A DNA stretch of 9,766 nucleotides, from contig JACPST010000075.1 of the NCBI GenBank assembly GCA_016193165.1, positions 1-9,766 on the forward strand, in the 5' to 3' direction. This stretch comes from Deltaproteobacteria bacterium (GTDB taxonomy: Bacteria > Bdellovibrionota > JACOXK01 > 2-02-FULL-40-11). Below the pieces are notes generated by a model. The model worked only from the letters and a program-made list of their open reading frames with translations. It was not told the DNA's origin and did not search any database. Shown in pieces: positions 1 to 6,613 of the stretch (its first letter is position 1; every line of letters starts with the position of its first letter). Position numbers and translations under genes: made by a program.

Positions 1-1215
1 ATTACCAAAAATAAATCGATGGTGCGAGCCACAGCGCTGGCCTATACAACGCTTCTTTCTATTGTGCCTCTCATTGCCGTGATGCTGGCTTTTGCGAAAG
101 CATTTGGAGGATTGGCTAAGATTACCGAGGGTATTCAGCCTCTCATCGTTAATAACTTGGCCATCGGATCAGGAGAAGTGGTTAAAAAATATTTAATCGA
201 ATTTACTCAAAATCTGAATGCGGGAACGTTAGGGGTTATCGGATTTATCTTTTTGATTTTGACAGCCGTAGGGCTTTTATCGACGATTGAAACGGCTTTT
301 AATGAAGTGTGGGGGGTTAAAACACAGCGTTCATGGTTTCGGCGGTTTAATTCGTATTGGACGATTTTAACAGTAGGCCCGATCTTTGTGGCTGTTTCCA
401 TTGGAATTACAGCTGGACTTCAGTCTTCGCATTTTGTTCAGGTTTATTTGCAGTCAGATCTCAGTCGTTTTGTTGTTAAAGCAGCTCCCTATTTTTTAAC
501 GTGGGTGGCGTTTACGATGCTTTATGTCTATATGCCCAATACGCGTGTGCGTTTTCGCTCAGCTTTTTTAGGAGGAGTTTTGGCCGGAACGCTTTGGGAG
601 TTTGCCAAGTATGGATATACGGTGTATTCAGCAAGTTCTCATACCTATCGTACGATTTATGGATCTTTGGGAGCCTTGCCTGTATTTTTAGTATGGCTTT
701 ATTTAGCCTGGATTATTGTGCTTATTGGGGCAGAAATTTCGTTTGCCCATCAAAATATTAAAACCTATCGAGAAGAACGTCGTACGACCAACGTTAGCCA
801 AAAATTTAAAGAATTTTTAGCATTGGATTTAGTGGCTTTTATTTGCGAATCGTTTGATCAGGGAAAAGGGGCGGTGACGCTCACTCAAATTACGGAGAAA
901 TTTAAAATTCCTATTCGGTTGGTCAATGAAGTTCTTTTTAATTTAACTTCTGCAGCAATCCTCCTGGAAACAGGGGAGACCGAACGTTATTATTGTCCAG
1001 CAAAACCGCTTCAAGATATTACGGTCAAAAATGTGCTCGATAGTTTAAGATCCATTGGAGAGGCTCCTCCAAAGTTTCAAGCGACAAAGCACGTGAAATA
1101 TATTCAAAAAGTGCTTCAAGAAGTAGACCAAGCCGTGTATAAAGTTTCTGGGGAGAAGAATTTTAAAGAAATTATATCTGAAATGATTCCAGACTTAAAA
1201 CTTGCCCAAAAATGA
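1..1215 (+). CDS. YihY/BrkB-family inner-membrane protein with C-terminal winged-helix-like domain (5' end outside window)
   Basis: This is a polytopic membrane protein of the YihY/virulence factor BrkB family, whose biochemical role is not established. The frame is open to base 1, and the first ATG (base 19) already sits in the conserved first membrane helix (ALAYTTLLSIVPL), so the true start lies upstream; 404 residues are visible. Family signatures include FNEVWGV followed by the Arg-rich stretch, a YGSLGALPVFLVWLYLAW-type helix, and the GAE turn near residue 240 (counted from base 19). After the membrane part, residues about 260-345 look like a winged-helix unit (ITEKFKIPIRLVNEVLFNL, then a YYCP wing), as seen in some longer YihY relatives. 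DNA binding by this part is not shown. The stop overlaps the uvrC start as ATGA, indicating co-transcription. Family assignment is firm; function is open. Confidence 0.9.
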   Translation: MTKNKSMVRATALAYTTLLSIVPLIAVMLAFAKAFGGLAKITEGIQPLIVNNLAIGSGEVVKKYLIEFTQNLNAGTLGVIGFIFLILTAVGLLSTIETAFNEVWGVKTQRSWFRRFNSYWTILTVGPIFVAVSIGITAGLQSSHFVQVYLQSDLSRFVVKAAPYFLTWVAFTMLYVYMPNTRVRFRSAFLGGVLAGTLWEFAKYGYTVYSASSHTYRTIYGSLGALPVFLVWLYLAWIIVLIGAEISFAHQNIKTYREERRTTNVSQKFKEFLALDLVAFICESFDQGKGAVTLTQITEKFKIPIRLVNEVLFNLTSAAILLETGETERYYCPAKPLQDITVKNVLDSLRSIGEAPPKFQATKHVKYIQKVLQEVDQAVYKVSGEKNFKEIISEMIPDLKLAQK

Positions 1216-2093
1216 ATCTCGAAAAAAAAGTTGCCCGCGCACCCTTAAATCCCGGGGTGTATCTCATGAAATCTGCCGAAGGTAAAATTATTTACGTCGG
1301 CAAAGCAAAAAACTTAAGGCATCGCTTAAAATCCTACTTTCAAAAAACTTCGGATCAAAGTCCTAAAGTACAAGTTTTGGTTTCTCGGATTGCAGAACTG
1401 GAATGGATTATTACACATACAGAGCTAGAAGCGCTCATGCTGGAGTGTACGCTCATTAAAAAACATCGCCCCAGATATAATGTGCATCTTCGCGATGACA
1501 AAACCTATCCCTATTTACGGATTAGTGTCCAGGAAAAGTGGCCGCAACTCTCCATTGTGCGGCGACCCAAAAGAGATGCGGCTCTTTATTTTGGACCCTA
1601 TATGTCCGCATATTCGATTCGAGAAACATTAAAACTATTGACCAAAATTTTTCCGATTCGAGATTGCAGCCTCTCTAAGTTTTCCAATCGCACTCGCCCG
1701 TGTATTAGTTACGATATTGGGATTTGCTCAGCGCCTTGTGTGGGCACTATTTCGGAAGAAGCATATCGAAAAACAGTTGAGGATCTTGTCTCATTTCTTC
1801 GAGGAAAAAATAAAAAGATCATGTCAGAACTCAAGGCTAAGATGTCTGAGCTCTCTCACCAAGAAAAATATGAAGAGGCCGCACAGCTCAGGATCGAAAA
1901 GGGCAGCATGGTGAAGTCGCTCTTCTTTTTGTGCGTGCGGGAAGACTTTTGGGGCAAAAAATATTTTCTTTTGCCAGTGTTCAAGAAGAGGATCAGGACT
2001 TTTTACATTCTTTTATCTATCAATATTATGACGAACAATTTATTCCAGATGAAATTATTGTTCCTCTGCCTTTGTCTGAAGAGCGCTTATTAA
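1212..2093 (+). CDS. uvrC: UvrC N-terminal fragment: GIY-YIG nuclease and UVR motif
   Basis: This is the 5' half of the broken uvrC gene (293 codons). GIY-YIG landmarks are PGVYLMK (residues 14-20), IIYVGKAKNLR (26-36) with its catalytic-type Tyr and Arg, and LECTLIKKHRPRYN (77-90) with the metal-binding Glu78. The UvrB-interacting UVR motif follows at about 205-228, ending AAQLR. Everything after residue about 228 is out-of-frame sequence, rich in Phe and Leu and unlike UvrC. The ATG overlaps the upstream yihY-like stop and has no Shine-Dalgarno, so initiation probably depends on translational coupling. If expressed alone it would resemble a Cho-like 3'-incision nuclease module with a UVR tail. 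That is speculation. Confidence 0.8.
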   Translation: MNLEKKVARAPLNPGVYLMKSAEGKIIYVGKAKNLRHRLKSYFQKTSDQSPKVQVLVSRIAELEWIITHTELEALMLECTLIKKHRPRYNVHLRDDKTYPYLRISVQEKWPQLSIVRRPKRDAALYFGPYMSAYSIRETLKLLTKIFPIRDCSLSKFSNRTRPCISYDIGICSAPCVGTISEEAYRKTVEDLVSFLRGKNKKIMSELKAKMSELSHQEKYEEAAQLRIEKGSMVKSLFFLCVREDFWGKKYFLLPVFKKRIRTFYILLSINIMTNNLFQMKLLFLCLCLKSAY

Positions 2094-2785
2094 AAATATA
2101 TTTGGAAGAAAAAAAGAAAAAACCTGTAAAATTAACCACTCCTAAAAGTGGTGAGAAAAAAGCGTTAGTAGAGATGGCTACTGAAAATGCCAAAGAAGCA
2201 ACGATTGGAAAAAATTTAGAACAAAAAAGTATCGCTGTCTTAGAAGAGCTTCAAAAACGGCTTCATTTGAAAAACGATCCTCATCGGATGGAGTGCTTTG
2301 ATATTTCTAATATTCAAGGAGAAGCTGCCGTAGGCTCTAGAGTGACCTTTATCGAGGGTGAACCTGATAAAGCTCTTTATCGTCGGTATAAGATTAAAAC
2401 GGTGGAGGGGCCGAATGACTATGCGATGATGATGGAAGTGCTTTCAAGGCGCGTGAAGGGGAAAGAGGAGGATGCGCTCCCCGATCTTTTAATGGTGGAT
2501 GGAGGAAGGGGGCAGCTCTCTATTGCCCTTCAAGTTTTAAAAGAGCTAGAAGTCGAAGGGGTAGATGTCATTGCCCTTGCCAAAGAAAAAACGATTTCTT
2601 CTTTTCAGGGGAAGAGGATCGAAAAACTTCAAGAGCGTGTGTATTTGCCAGGCCAGAAAAACCCGATTGTTTTTTCTGAAAACTCACCTGTGCTTCATTT
2701 GTTACAGCGTCTACGAGATGAAGCCCACCGGTTTGCCATCACGTATCATAGAAAACTTCGATCTAAAGAATTTTTAGCACGTTAA
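1931..2785 (+). CDS. uvrC: UvrC C-terminal fragment: RNase H-like 5'-incision nuclease without HhH
   Basis: This is the 3' half of the broken uvrC, in the -1 frame. The frame is open from 1874, but the first usable start is GTG at 1931, without a Shine-Dalgarno. It contains the UvrC nuclease core: FIPDEIIVP (38-46), MECFDISNIQG (120-130) with catalytic-type Asp124, PDLLMVDGGRGQL (184-196) with Asp190, ALAKEK (215-220), and RLRDEAHRFAITYHR (260-274) with His266. The stop comes four residues after the conserved RSKEFL, where the two helix-hairpin-helix motifs that bind DNA normally begin. The last 12 bases overlap the 3' end of a minus-strand gene. Independent translation of this fragment is doubtful. 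Confidence 0.75.
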   Translation: MRAGRLLGQKIFSFASVQEEDQDFLHSFIYQYYDEQFIPDEIIVPLPLSEERLLKIYLEEKKKKPVKLTTPKSGEKKALVEMATENAKEATIGKNLEQKSIAVLEELQKRLHLKNDPHRMECFDISNIQGEAAVGSRVTFIEGEPDKALYRRYKIKTVEGPNDYAMMMEVLSRRVKGKEEDALPDLLMVDGGRGQLSIALQVLKELEVEGVDVIALAKEKTISSFQGKRIEKLQERVYLPGQKNPIVFSENSPVLHLLQRLRDEAHRFAITYHRKLRSKEFLAR

Positions 2786-3064
2786 GGTTGAACTCGAGCT
2801 TTGTTCAGAGATATCTATTCGCATTTCACCAATGTCAAATTTAGCTCTTCCCATATCGTCTTTCAGAACTCTGACATCGTCTTTTAGGACATTCACATCT
2901 TGCTTGAGTTGGATGACATCCGTATGAAGAGGCATAATATACTTATGGGCAAAAAGACTAAATTTTTCGTCCATCTGCCCCAGGATATCCTTTTTCGTCT
3001 CTTTCATCTGATTTTGAAGATCAGATCTTACTTCTTGAATTTTGTTTTGCAGATCCGACCTCAC
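2774..3064 (-). CDS. small coiled-coil protein of unknown function (intact-frame part)
   Basis: I do not recognise a characterised family. The 96 residues from the GTG at 3064 are almost wholly predicted coiled coil: a doubled VRSDLQN segment, a middle piece (FSLFAHKYIMPLHTDV) that breaks the pattern, and heptads VNVLKDD-VRVLKDD-MGRAKFD. There is no signal peptide or membrane segment. It resembles the short 'TKEDLR...LK' hypothetical coiled-coil proteins common in environmental genomes. Coding-like sequence continues upstream of the GTG in the same frame (NEPITKEDLRVLKTDLGNQIEG) to a TGA near 3155, with no ATG/GTG/TTG start there. The likely original start lies in another frame at 3153-3158, so the gene appears frame-broken. 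The stop overlaps the end of uvrC in a convergent arrangement. Confidence 0.6.
   Translation of the reverse strand: MRSDLQNKIQEVRSDLQNQMKETKKDILGQMDEKFSLFAHKYIMPLHTDVIQLKQDVNVLKDDVRVLKDDMGRAKFDIGEMRIDISEQSSSSTLTC
2855..2917. repeat. three imperfect 21-bp tandem units
   Basis: Units at 2855-2875, 2876-2896 and 2897-2917 each begin ATC and end in GAC or CAC. The first two share ATCGTCTTT/ATCGTCTTTT followed by diverged ends. On the minus strand each unit encodes one heptad (VLKDDVR-type), so the repeat is the DNA trace of heptad duplication in the coiled coil, not an independent element. Confidence 0.55.
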
Positions 3065-3163
3065 CCCTTCGATCTGGTTCCCAAGATCGGTCTTTAATAC
3101 TCGCAGATCTTCCTTCGTAATGGGTTCATTTTTTTTATTTTTTACTGATATACATCATCTCCT
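3062..3163 (-). other. disrupted 5' end of the coiled-coil gene: AGGAG, ATG and an A6-T-A8 tract
   Basis: On the minus strand an AGGAG (3163-3159) abuts tandem ATG codons (3158 and 3155) that read MMYISKK and stop at TAA (3137-3135). The TAA lies between an A6 tract (3143-3138) and an A8 tract (3136-3129). Losing one A from the A6 tract, adding two, or shifting +1 at the TAA joins this start to NEPITKEDLRVLK and the rest of the coiled coil, giving a protein of about 127 residues. AGGAG touches the first ATG and is three bases from the second, which is closer than usual. This may be decay, a sequencing indel, or a slippage-controlled start. Confidence 0.5.
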
Positions 3164-3181
3164 ATTTTTTAAAGGTTTTTT

Positions 3182-3211
3182 ATCTTACTAAAAGCCCCAT
3201 GCTTTTAGCAA
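3182..3211 (-). promoter_or_regulatory. weak candidate promoter for the coiled-coil gene
   Basis: Read on the minus strand, TTGCTA (3211-3206) and TAAGAT (3187-3182) are separated by 18 bases, each matching four of six sigma70 consensus positions. They lie 24 bases or more upstream of the AGGAG/ATG at 3163-3156. Matches are modest in an AT-rich background. Confidence 0.3.
3188..3208. repeat. perfect inverted repeat, 8-bp arms
   Basis: CTAAAAGC (3188-3195) and GCTTTTAG (3201-3208) are exact reverse complements separated by CCCAT. Neither strand has a T-run after the stem, so it is not a typical intrinsic terminator. It covers the spacer of the candidate minus-strand promoter at 3182-3211, which would suit a repressor operator. 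That role is inferred. Confidence 0.5.
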
Positions 3212-3237
3212 CAAAAACGACTATAAGCAAAGATCGT

Positions 3238-3261
3238 GCCAATATTTTGATGTTGGCTTTT
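3238..3261 (+). terminator. stem-loop followed by short T-run (possible weak terminator or attenuator)
   Basis: GCCAATAT (3238-3245) pairs with ATGTTGGC (3250-3257) with one G-U pair around a TTTG loop, and TTTT follows. The stem is AT-rich and the T-run short. It could stop readthrough from uvrC, or form in the 5' leader of the tat transcript 28 bases before the first tat start. Confidence 0.3.
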
Positions 3262-3288
3262 AATAGTATGGTGTGATAGGCGTTAACT

Positions 3289-3456
3289 ATGTTTGGAATT
3301 GGGTTAGGAGAGTTAGTCCTCATTGCTATCGTAGGGCTGCTTCTGTTTGGGGGCAAGCTTCCCGATGTGGCCTATGATTTGGGACGATTGGCACGCAAAC
3401 TTCAGAGGGGTTTACAAGCTCTGAGGAATGAGTTAGAAGATCAAATACGCAAGTAA
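3289..3456 (+). CDS. small TatB/TatA-like protein translocase subunit (55 aa)
   Basis: This 55-residue protein has the architecture of the TatA/TatB family: a short N-terminus, one membrane helix (residues about 7-21), a hinge (FGGKLP, 20-25) and a basic amphipathic helix (YDLGRLARKLQRGLQAL). The start MFGIGLGEL, with an acidic residue at position 8, resembles TatB (MFDIGFSEL in E. coli), while LLLFG resembles TatA. The hinge is one residue shorter than the usual FGPKKLP or LGPERLP. It is shorter than a typical TatB and lacks an extended C-terminal tail. The start ATG has only a weak upstream AGG. It precedes tatA by 34 bases, so it would supply the TatB-type role or a second TatA in the same translocase. 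Confidence 0.85.
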   Translation: MFGIGLGELVLIAIVGLLLFGGKLPDVAYDLGRLARKLQRGLQALRNELEDQIRK

Positions 3457-3476
3457 ATTTCCCCCTCTTTCTTTAT

Positions 3477-3483
3477 AAAGGAG
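3477..3483 (+). promoter_or_regulatory. ribosome binding site of tatA
   Basis: AAAGGAG lies seven bases before the ATG at 3491 and is the strongest Shine-Dalgarno in the cluster. It overlaps the small palindrome CTTTATAAAG (3471-3480). Strong initiation here would fit the excess of TatA over TatC seen in known Tat systems. Confidence 0.7.
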
Positions 3484-3490
3484 TTAAGCT

Positions 3491-3694
3491 ATGGATCAGG
3501 TACAATTGGCTTTTGTGGGTGGTTTAGGATTGCCAGAAGTTCTGGTCATTGGAACCATTGCGATTCTTCTTTTTGGGACTAAAAAGTTGCCTGAGCTCGG
3601 AAAAGGATTAGCCCGAGGAATTAAGGAATTTAAAGATGGTCTCAAAGGTGAAGAGTCTTCAAAAGATAAAAGCGATCCTTCTCAGAAGTCTTAG
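3491..3694 (+). CDS. tatA: Sec-independent protein translocase subunit TatA
   Basis: TatA forms the oligomeric, pore-associated part of the twin-arginine translocase, which moves folded proteins across the inner membrane. The 67 residues show the canonical order: GLPEVLVIGTIAILLF membrane helix (about 13-28), FGTKKLPELG hinge (28-37), basic amphipathic helix (GKGLARGIKEFKDGL) and a charged Ser/Lys/Asp-rich tail. The length is normal for TatA. The Glu in the membrane-helix start (LPE) and the FG-K-LP hinge separate it from unrelated small membrane proteins. A strong Shine-Dalgarno fixes the start. It sits between the TatB-like gene and tatC, a standard tat gene order. Confidence 0.95.
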   Translation: MDQVQLAFVGGLGLPEVLVIGTIAILLFGTKKLPELGKGLARGIKEFKDGLKGEESSKDKSDPSQKS

Positions 3695-3739
3695 GCTCAA
3701 AAATCTTAAGGCCTTTAAACTCTCCCTTTCATTATTTCT

Positions 3740-4510
3740 ATGAATAAAATGTCCCTCGCGGAGCATTTGGAAGAATTGCGGCGTCGTTTGATGTGGAGTC
3801 TTTTATTCTTTTTTGGAGGGCTTCTTTTAGCCTTTTCTCAAAGAAAATTTTTTTTAGATTTGGCCAATGTTCCTCACCGCTGGGCGATGGGACATCTTAA
3901 TCTTCCGGCTTCTCAATACGTGTTTCGTTATCAAGATGCTTTTATTTCTCAATTTAAAGTCTGTGTGGTTTTTGGGTTTATTTTAGTATTTCCTTTTATT
4001 TTGCATCAAATATTACGATTTGTAATGGCAGGTTTGTTTCCACAGGAGCGAAAGAAACTTTTATATTTTTATCTTCCTTCTTTTTTAATCCTCTTTTTAA
4101 GTGGGGCTGCATTCGCATATTTTTTTCTTGTGCCGTATGGGCTCCATTTTTTGGCCCTCTTTGGAACCCAGGTAGGATTGACCCCCATGATTAATTTTAA
4201 TGAGTACGTCACTCTTCTTTTGATCCTGGTGCTGATGACAGGGAGTATTTTCGAACTTCCTGTGATGATGGCCTTACTAGTCAGAATCGGGGTAGTATCA
4301 GCTAGGACTTGGCGAAAGAAACAAAAACTTGCTATTTTAATTATTTTTATTGGGGCAGCGGTTTTAACCCCTACGCCAGATCCTTTAACTCAAGCTCTTT
4401 TGGCTGTGCCGTTAATCATTCTTTATGAAAGTGGGTATTGGGTTTCAGTCTGGATTGAAAAGCGAAAGCTTATTGAGACAAATAGTCCCGTATCTGCGGC
4501 CACTCTGTAG
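3740..4510 (+). CDS. tatC: Sec-independent protein translocase subunit TatC
   Basis: TatC is the polytopic receptor that recognises the twin-arginine signal peptide. At 256 residues it has normal family length and the expected six membrane helices. Landmarks are the N-terminal [10 protein letters not shown] (8-17), the FPFILHQ...GLFPQERK block (84-105) with Glu103 in the signal-peptide-binding loop, FELPV (171-175) with the conserved intramembrane Glu172, and [10 protein letters not shown] (209-218) corresponding to the usual PDxxxQ loop. The start ATG has no convincing Shine-Dalgarno; a second in-frame ATG at 3749 is possible but equally weak. The gene follows tatA by 45 bases and precedes the YyaL-like gene by 26, supporting one operon. 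Confidence 0.96.
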   Translation: MNKMSLAEHLEELRRRLMWSLLFFFGGLLLAFSQRKFFLDLANVPHRWAMGHLNLPASQYVFRYQDAFISQFKVCVVFGFILVFPFILHQILRFVMAGLFPQERKKLLYFYLPSFLILFLSGAAFAYFFLVPYGLHFLALFGTQVGLTPMINFNEYVTLLLILVLMTGSIFELPVMMALLVRIGVVSARTWRKKQKLAILIIFIGAAVLTPTPDPLTQALLAVPLIILYESGYWVSVWIEKRKLIETNSPVSAATL

Positions 4511-4536
4511 GTGGAAAATATAACTGGGAAAAAAAC

Positions 4537-6612
4537 ATGCGCAAAATCATTATTCTTTCTTTTGTGAACATGAGTTTGTTAGTGTTAGGTGTTATGGTTC
4601 AAAGAAATTTTCAAAAAATAACAAGCTCTAACCGTTTAGGAAAAGAAAAAAGTCCTTATCTTTTGCAACACAAAGATAATCCTGTGGCTTGGTATGCCTG
4701 GGGAGAGGAAGCTTTTGAGGCGGCTAAAAGAGAAAATAAGCCTATTTTTTTATCCATTGGTTATTCGACCTGCCATTGGTGTCATGTCATGGAAAAGGAA
4801 TCTTTTGAAAAGCAAGACGTGGCCCAAGTTTTAAACCAGCATTTTATTTCGATTAAAGTGGACCGGGAAGAAAGGCCGGATGTCGATAAAATCTATATGG
4901 ATGCGGTGGTGGCGATGACAGGCCACGGCGGTTGGCCCATGAGCCTGTTTTTAACTACAGATTTAAAACCATTTTTTGGAGGAACCTATTGGCCAAAAAA
5001 CCAATTCTTAGTTGTCTTAAATCAAATAGCGCATACATGGAACACTGAAAGGCAAAAAGTGGATAGCCTATCTGAGCAAATGGTGCAGCATCTCAAAACT
5101 CAGATTTCCAAGGCATCCCCTCAAGAGTTTTCAGAAAAGAATTTGATTTTAGCCTACAAAGAAGCTCTTCAGTCTTTTGATCCGACGCATGGAGGATTTG
5201 GCCATGCGCCCAAATTTCCACCAAGCACAAAACTTCAACTTCTTTTACGAATGGCGCGGCGCACACAAAATCCGAAAGCATTGGAGATGGTGGAAGTAAC
5301 TTTGGATCACATGGCACGCGGAGGAATGTATGATCATTTGGGAGGTGGATTTCATCGCTATTCGACAGATGAGCACTGGCTGACGCCACATTTTGAAAAA
5401 ATGCTCTATGACAATGCCTCTTTATCTTTGGCGTATTTAGAGGCGTATCAACTGACTCGAAAAGAGATGTACAAAGAAGTTGCGCGAGAAATCTTAGACT
5501 ATGTGCTTCGGGATATGACATCTCCAGAGGGTGGTTTTTATTCAGCAGAAGATGCCGATAGCGAAGGAGAAGAAGGTAAATTTTATGTATGGACTGAAGC
5601 GGAGTTAAAAAAACATTTAACGGAGCAAGAGCTAGCCCAGTTTACCAAGGTTTATGGGGTGCCCATTTTAAATTTGAAAAAGGAATTTTCATTGGAAATC
5701 AAAAAGGATCCGCTCATTCAAAGTGCACATCAAAAGCTTTTTCAAGTTCGAAAAAAGCGCATCCATCCTTATAAGGACGATAAAATTTTAACCGATTGGA
5801 ATGGACTTATGATTGCTTCGATGGCCAAGGGATATCAAGTCTTAAGATATGAAAAATATCTTAAGGCTGCCCAAGCGGCGGCTTCTTTTATTGAGAGAAA
5901 GCTGTATCAAAACCAAAAACTTTTGAAACGCTACCGAGAGGGGGAGGCGCATTTTGAAGGGACGCTTGATGATTATGCCTATCTCATCTTTTCTCTTTTA
6001 ACGCTCTATGAATCTGATTTTAATTTTCAGTGGTTTAAGTGGGCTCAGAGTTTACAAAAAACTCAAGATCAGTTGTTTTGGGATGTTCAAGGAGAAGGAT
6101 ATTTTTTTACAGTGGAGGATAGCCCTCATCTCATTCGAAGATCCAAAGAATATCATGATGAAGCACGCCCCAACAGCAATGCTGTGTCACTGCTGAACCT
6201 CTTAAAATTTCATGATATGACGTTTGAAAAAGACGCCAAAGAAAAAGCCCAAAAGATGTTACAGGCAACGTCAGACTTTTCAAAAAAATATCCCGGATCT
6301 TCTTCCCAGCTTTTGATTGCATTGGAGTATGCTTTAGATCGCTCTAAAGAAATTGCTGTGATTGGGGAACCTAAAAGTACCGAGACTCAAAACATTCTTT
6401 CTGTATTACATCAAGAATTTTTGCCCAATAAAGTTTTGGCATTTGCACGTGAGTCTGAAGTCCATCAGCTGCCCTTAACAGATAAAAAAGTTATGCTTCA
6501 AAAGAAAACAACGGTTTATGTGTGTGAAGGACAGATCTGTAAACTTCCGACCACAGATTTGAACGAAGTTAAAAAACAAGTATCCGAATTTAAAAAATAT
6601 TCTTTAGAGTGA
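4537..6612 (+). CDS. YyaL/DUF255 thioredoxin-domain protein (SPATA20-like) with N-terminal membrane anchor
   Basis: This 691-residue protein belongs to the DUF255/YyaL family, related to eukaryotic SPATA20: a thioredoxin-like domain fused to an alpha/alpha barrel resembling N-acylglucosamine 2-epimerases. The physiological reaction is unknown. Residues 4-21 form a hydrophobic segment after MRK, a probable signal anchor. The family block begins at [19 protein letters not shown] (32-50); the redox motif STCHWCHVM places Cys79 and Cys82. Later landmarks are [59 protein letters not shown] and the terminal [15 protein letters not shown] with Cys663 and Cys668. The usual GNFEG region after YGV is absent and the segment is about 20-25 residues shorter. 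It lies between tatC and lgt, which suggests an envelope role. A weak GGGA precedes the ATG. Confidence 0.9.
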   Translation: MRKIIILSFVNMSLLVLGVMVQRNFQKITSSNRLGKEKSPYLLQHKDNPVAWYAWGEEAFEAAKRENKPIFLSIGYSTCHWCHVMEKESFEKQDVAQVLNQHFISIKVDREERPDVDKIYMDAVVAMTGHGGWPMSLFLTTDLKPFFGGTYWPKNQFLVVLNQIAHTWNTERQKVDSLSEQMVQHLKTQISKASPQEFSEKNLILAYKEALQSFDPTHGGFGHAPKFPPSTKLQLLLRMARRTQNPKALEMVEVTLDHMARGGMYDHLGGGFHRYSTDEHWLTPHFEKMLYDNASLSLAYLEAYQLTRKEMYKEVAREILDYVLRDMTSPEGGFYSAEDADSEGEEGKFYVWTEAELKKHLTEQELAQFTKVYGVPILNLKKEFSLEIKKDPLIQSAHQKLFQVRKKRIHPYKDDKILTDWNGLMIASMAKGYQVLRYEKYLKAAQAAASFIERKLYQNQKLLKRYREGEAHFEGTLDDYAYLIFSLLTLYESDFNFQWFKWAQSLQKTQDQLFWDVQGEGYFFTVEDSPHLIRRSKEYHDEARPNSNAVSLLNLLKFHDMTFEKDAKEKAQKMLQATSDFSKKYPGSSSQLLIALEYALDRSKEIAVIGEPKSTETQNILSVLHQEFLPNKVLAFARESEVHQLPLTDKKVMLQKKTTVYVCEGQICKLPTTDLNEVKKQVSEFKKYSLE

Positions 6613-6613
6613 C

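Larger units (their letters stand above)
1212..2785 (+). pseudogene. uvrC: uvrC, excinuclease ABC subunit C, disrupted by frameshifting internal deletion and lacking C-terminal HhH
   Basis: UvrC makes the 3' and 5' incisions of bacterial nucleotide excision repair together with UvrB. Here the gene is in two frames. Frame one (from 1212) carries the GIY-YIG nuclease and the UVR coiled coil up to YEEAAQLR. From about base 1892 homology continues in the -1 frame (D-R-K-G-Q-H-G-E-V-A-L-L-F-V-R-A-G-R-L-L-G). Normal UvrC has about 36 residues between the RD after the UVR motif and the FVRxG strand; here there are about 9. One deletion of 3n+1 bases, near 82, would explain both the gap and the shift. 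The product also ends at HRKLRSKEFLAR, just before the usual tandem helix-hairpin-helix domain of roughly 55 residues. Catalytic motifs are otherwise intact, so the damage looks recent. A sequencing or assembly fault could explain the internal break. Confidence 0.85.
3164..3288. other. non-coding gap between the divergent coiled-coil gene and the tat cluster
   Basis: This stretch separates the minus-strand coiled-coil gene from the plus-strand tat genes and should hold promoters for both. It contains a perfect 8-bp inverted repeat (3188-3208) and a second stem-loop (3238-3257). I found no good sigma70-type promoter for the plus strand. No coding frame, tRNA or riboswitch was recognised. Confidence 0.5.

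Noticed and set aside
1950..1975. Run of A residues (C AAA AAA T) inside the uvrC overlap as a programmed -1 frameshift site
   Set aside because: Homology already moves to the -1 frame near 1892, well upstream, and a shift here would leave the conserved FVRAGRLLG strand untranslated. It would also not restore the missing residues.
2855..2917. 21-bp repeats as a CRISPR-like or mobile-element repeat
   Set aside because: Unit length is exactly one coiled-coil heptad in the coding frame, with no spacers and strong divergence between units.
5093..5521. 142-codon antisense frame within the YyaL-like gene
   Set aside because: It lies wholly opposite a strongly conserved coding region, has no family signature and is explained by codon bias of the sense gene.
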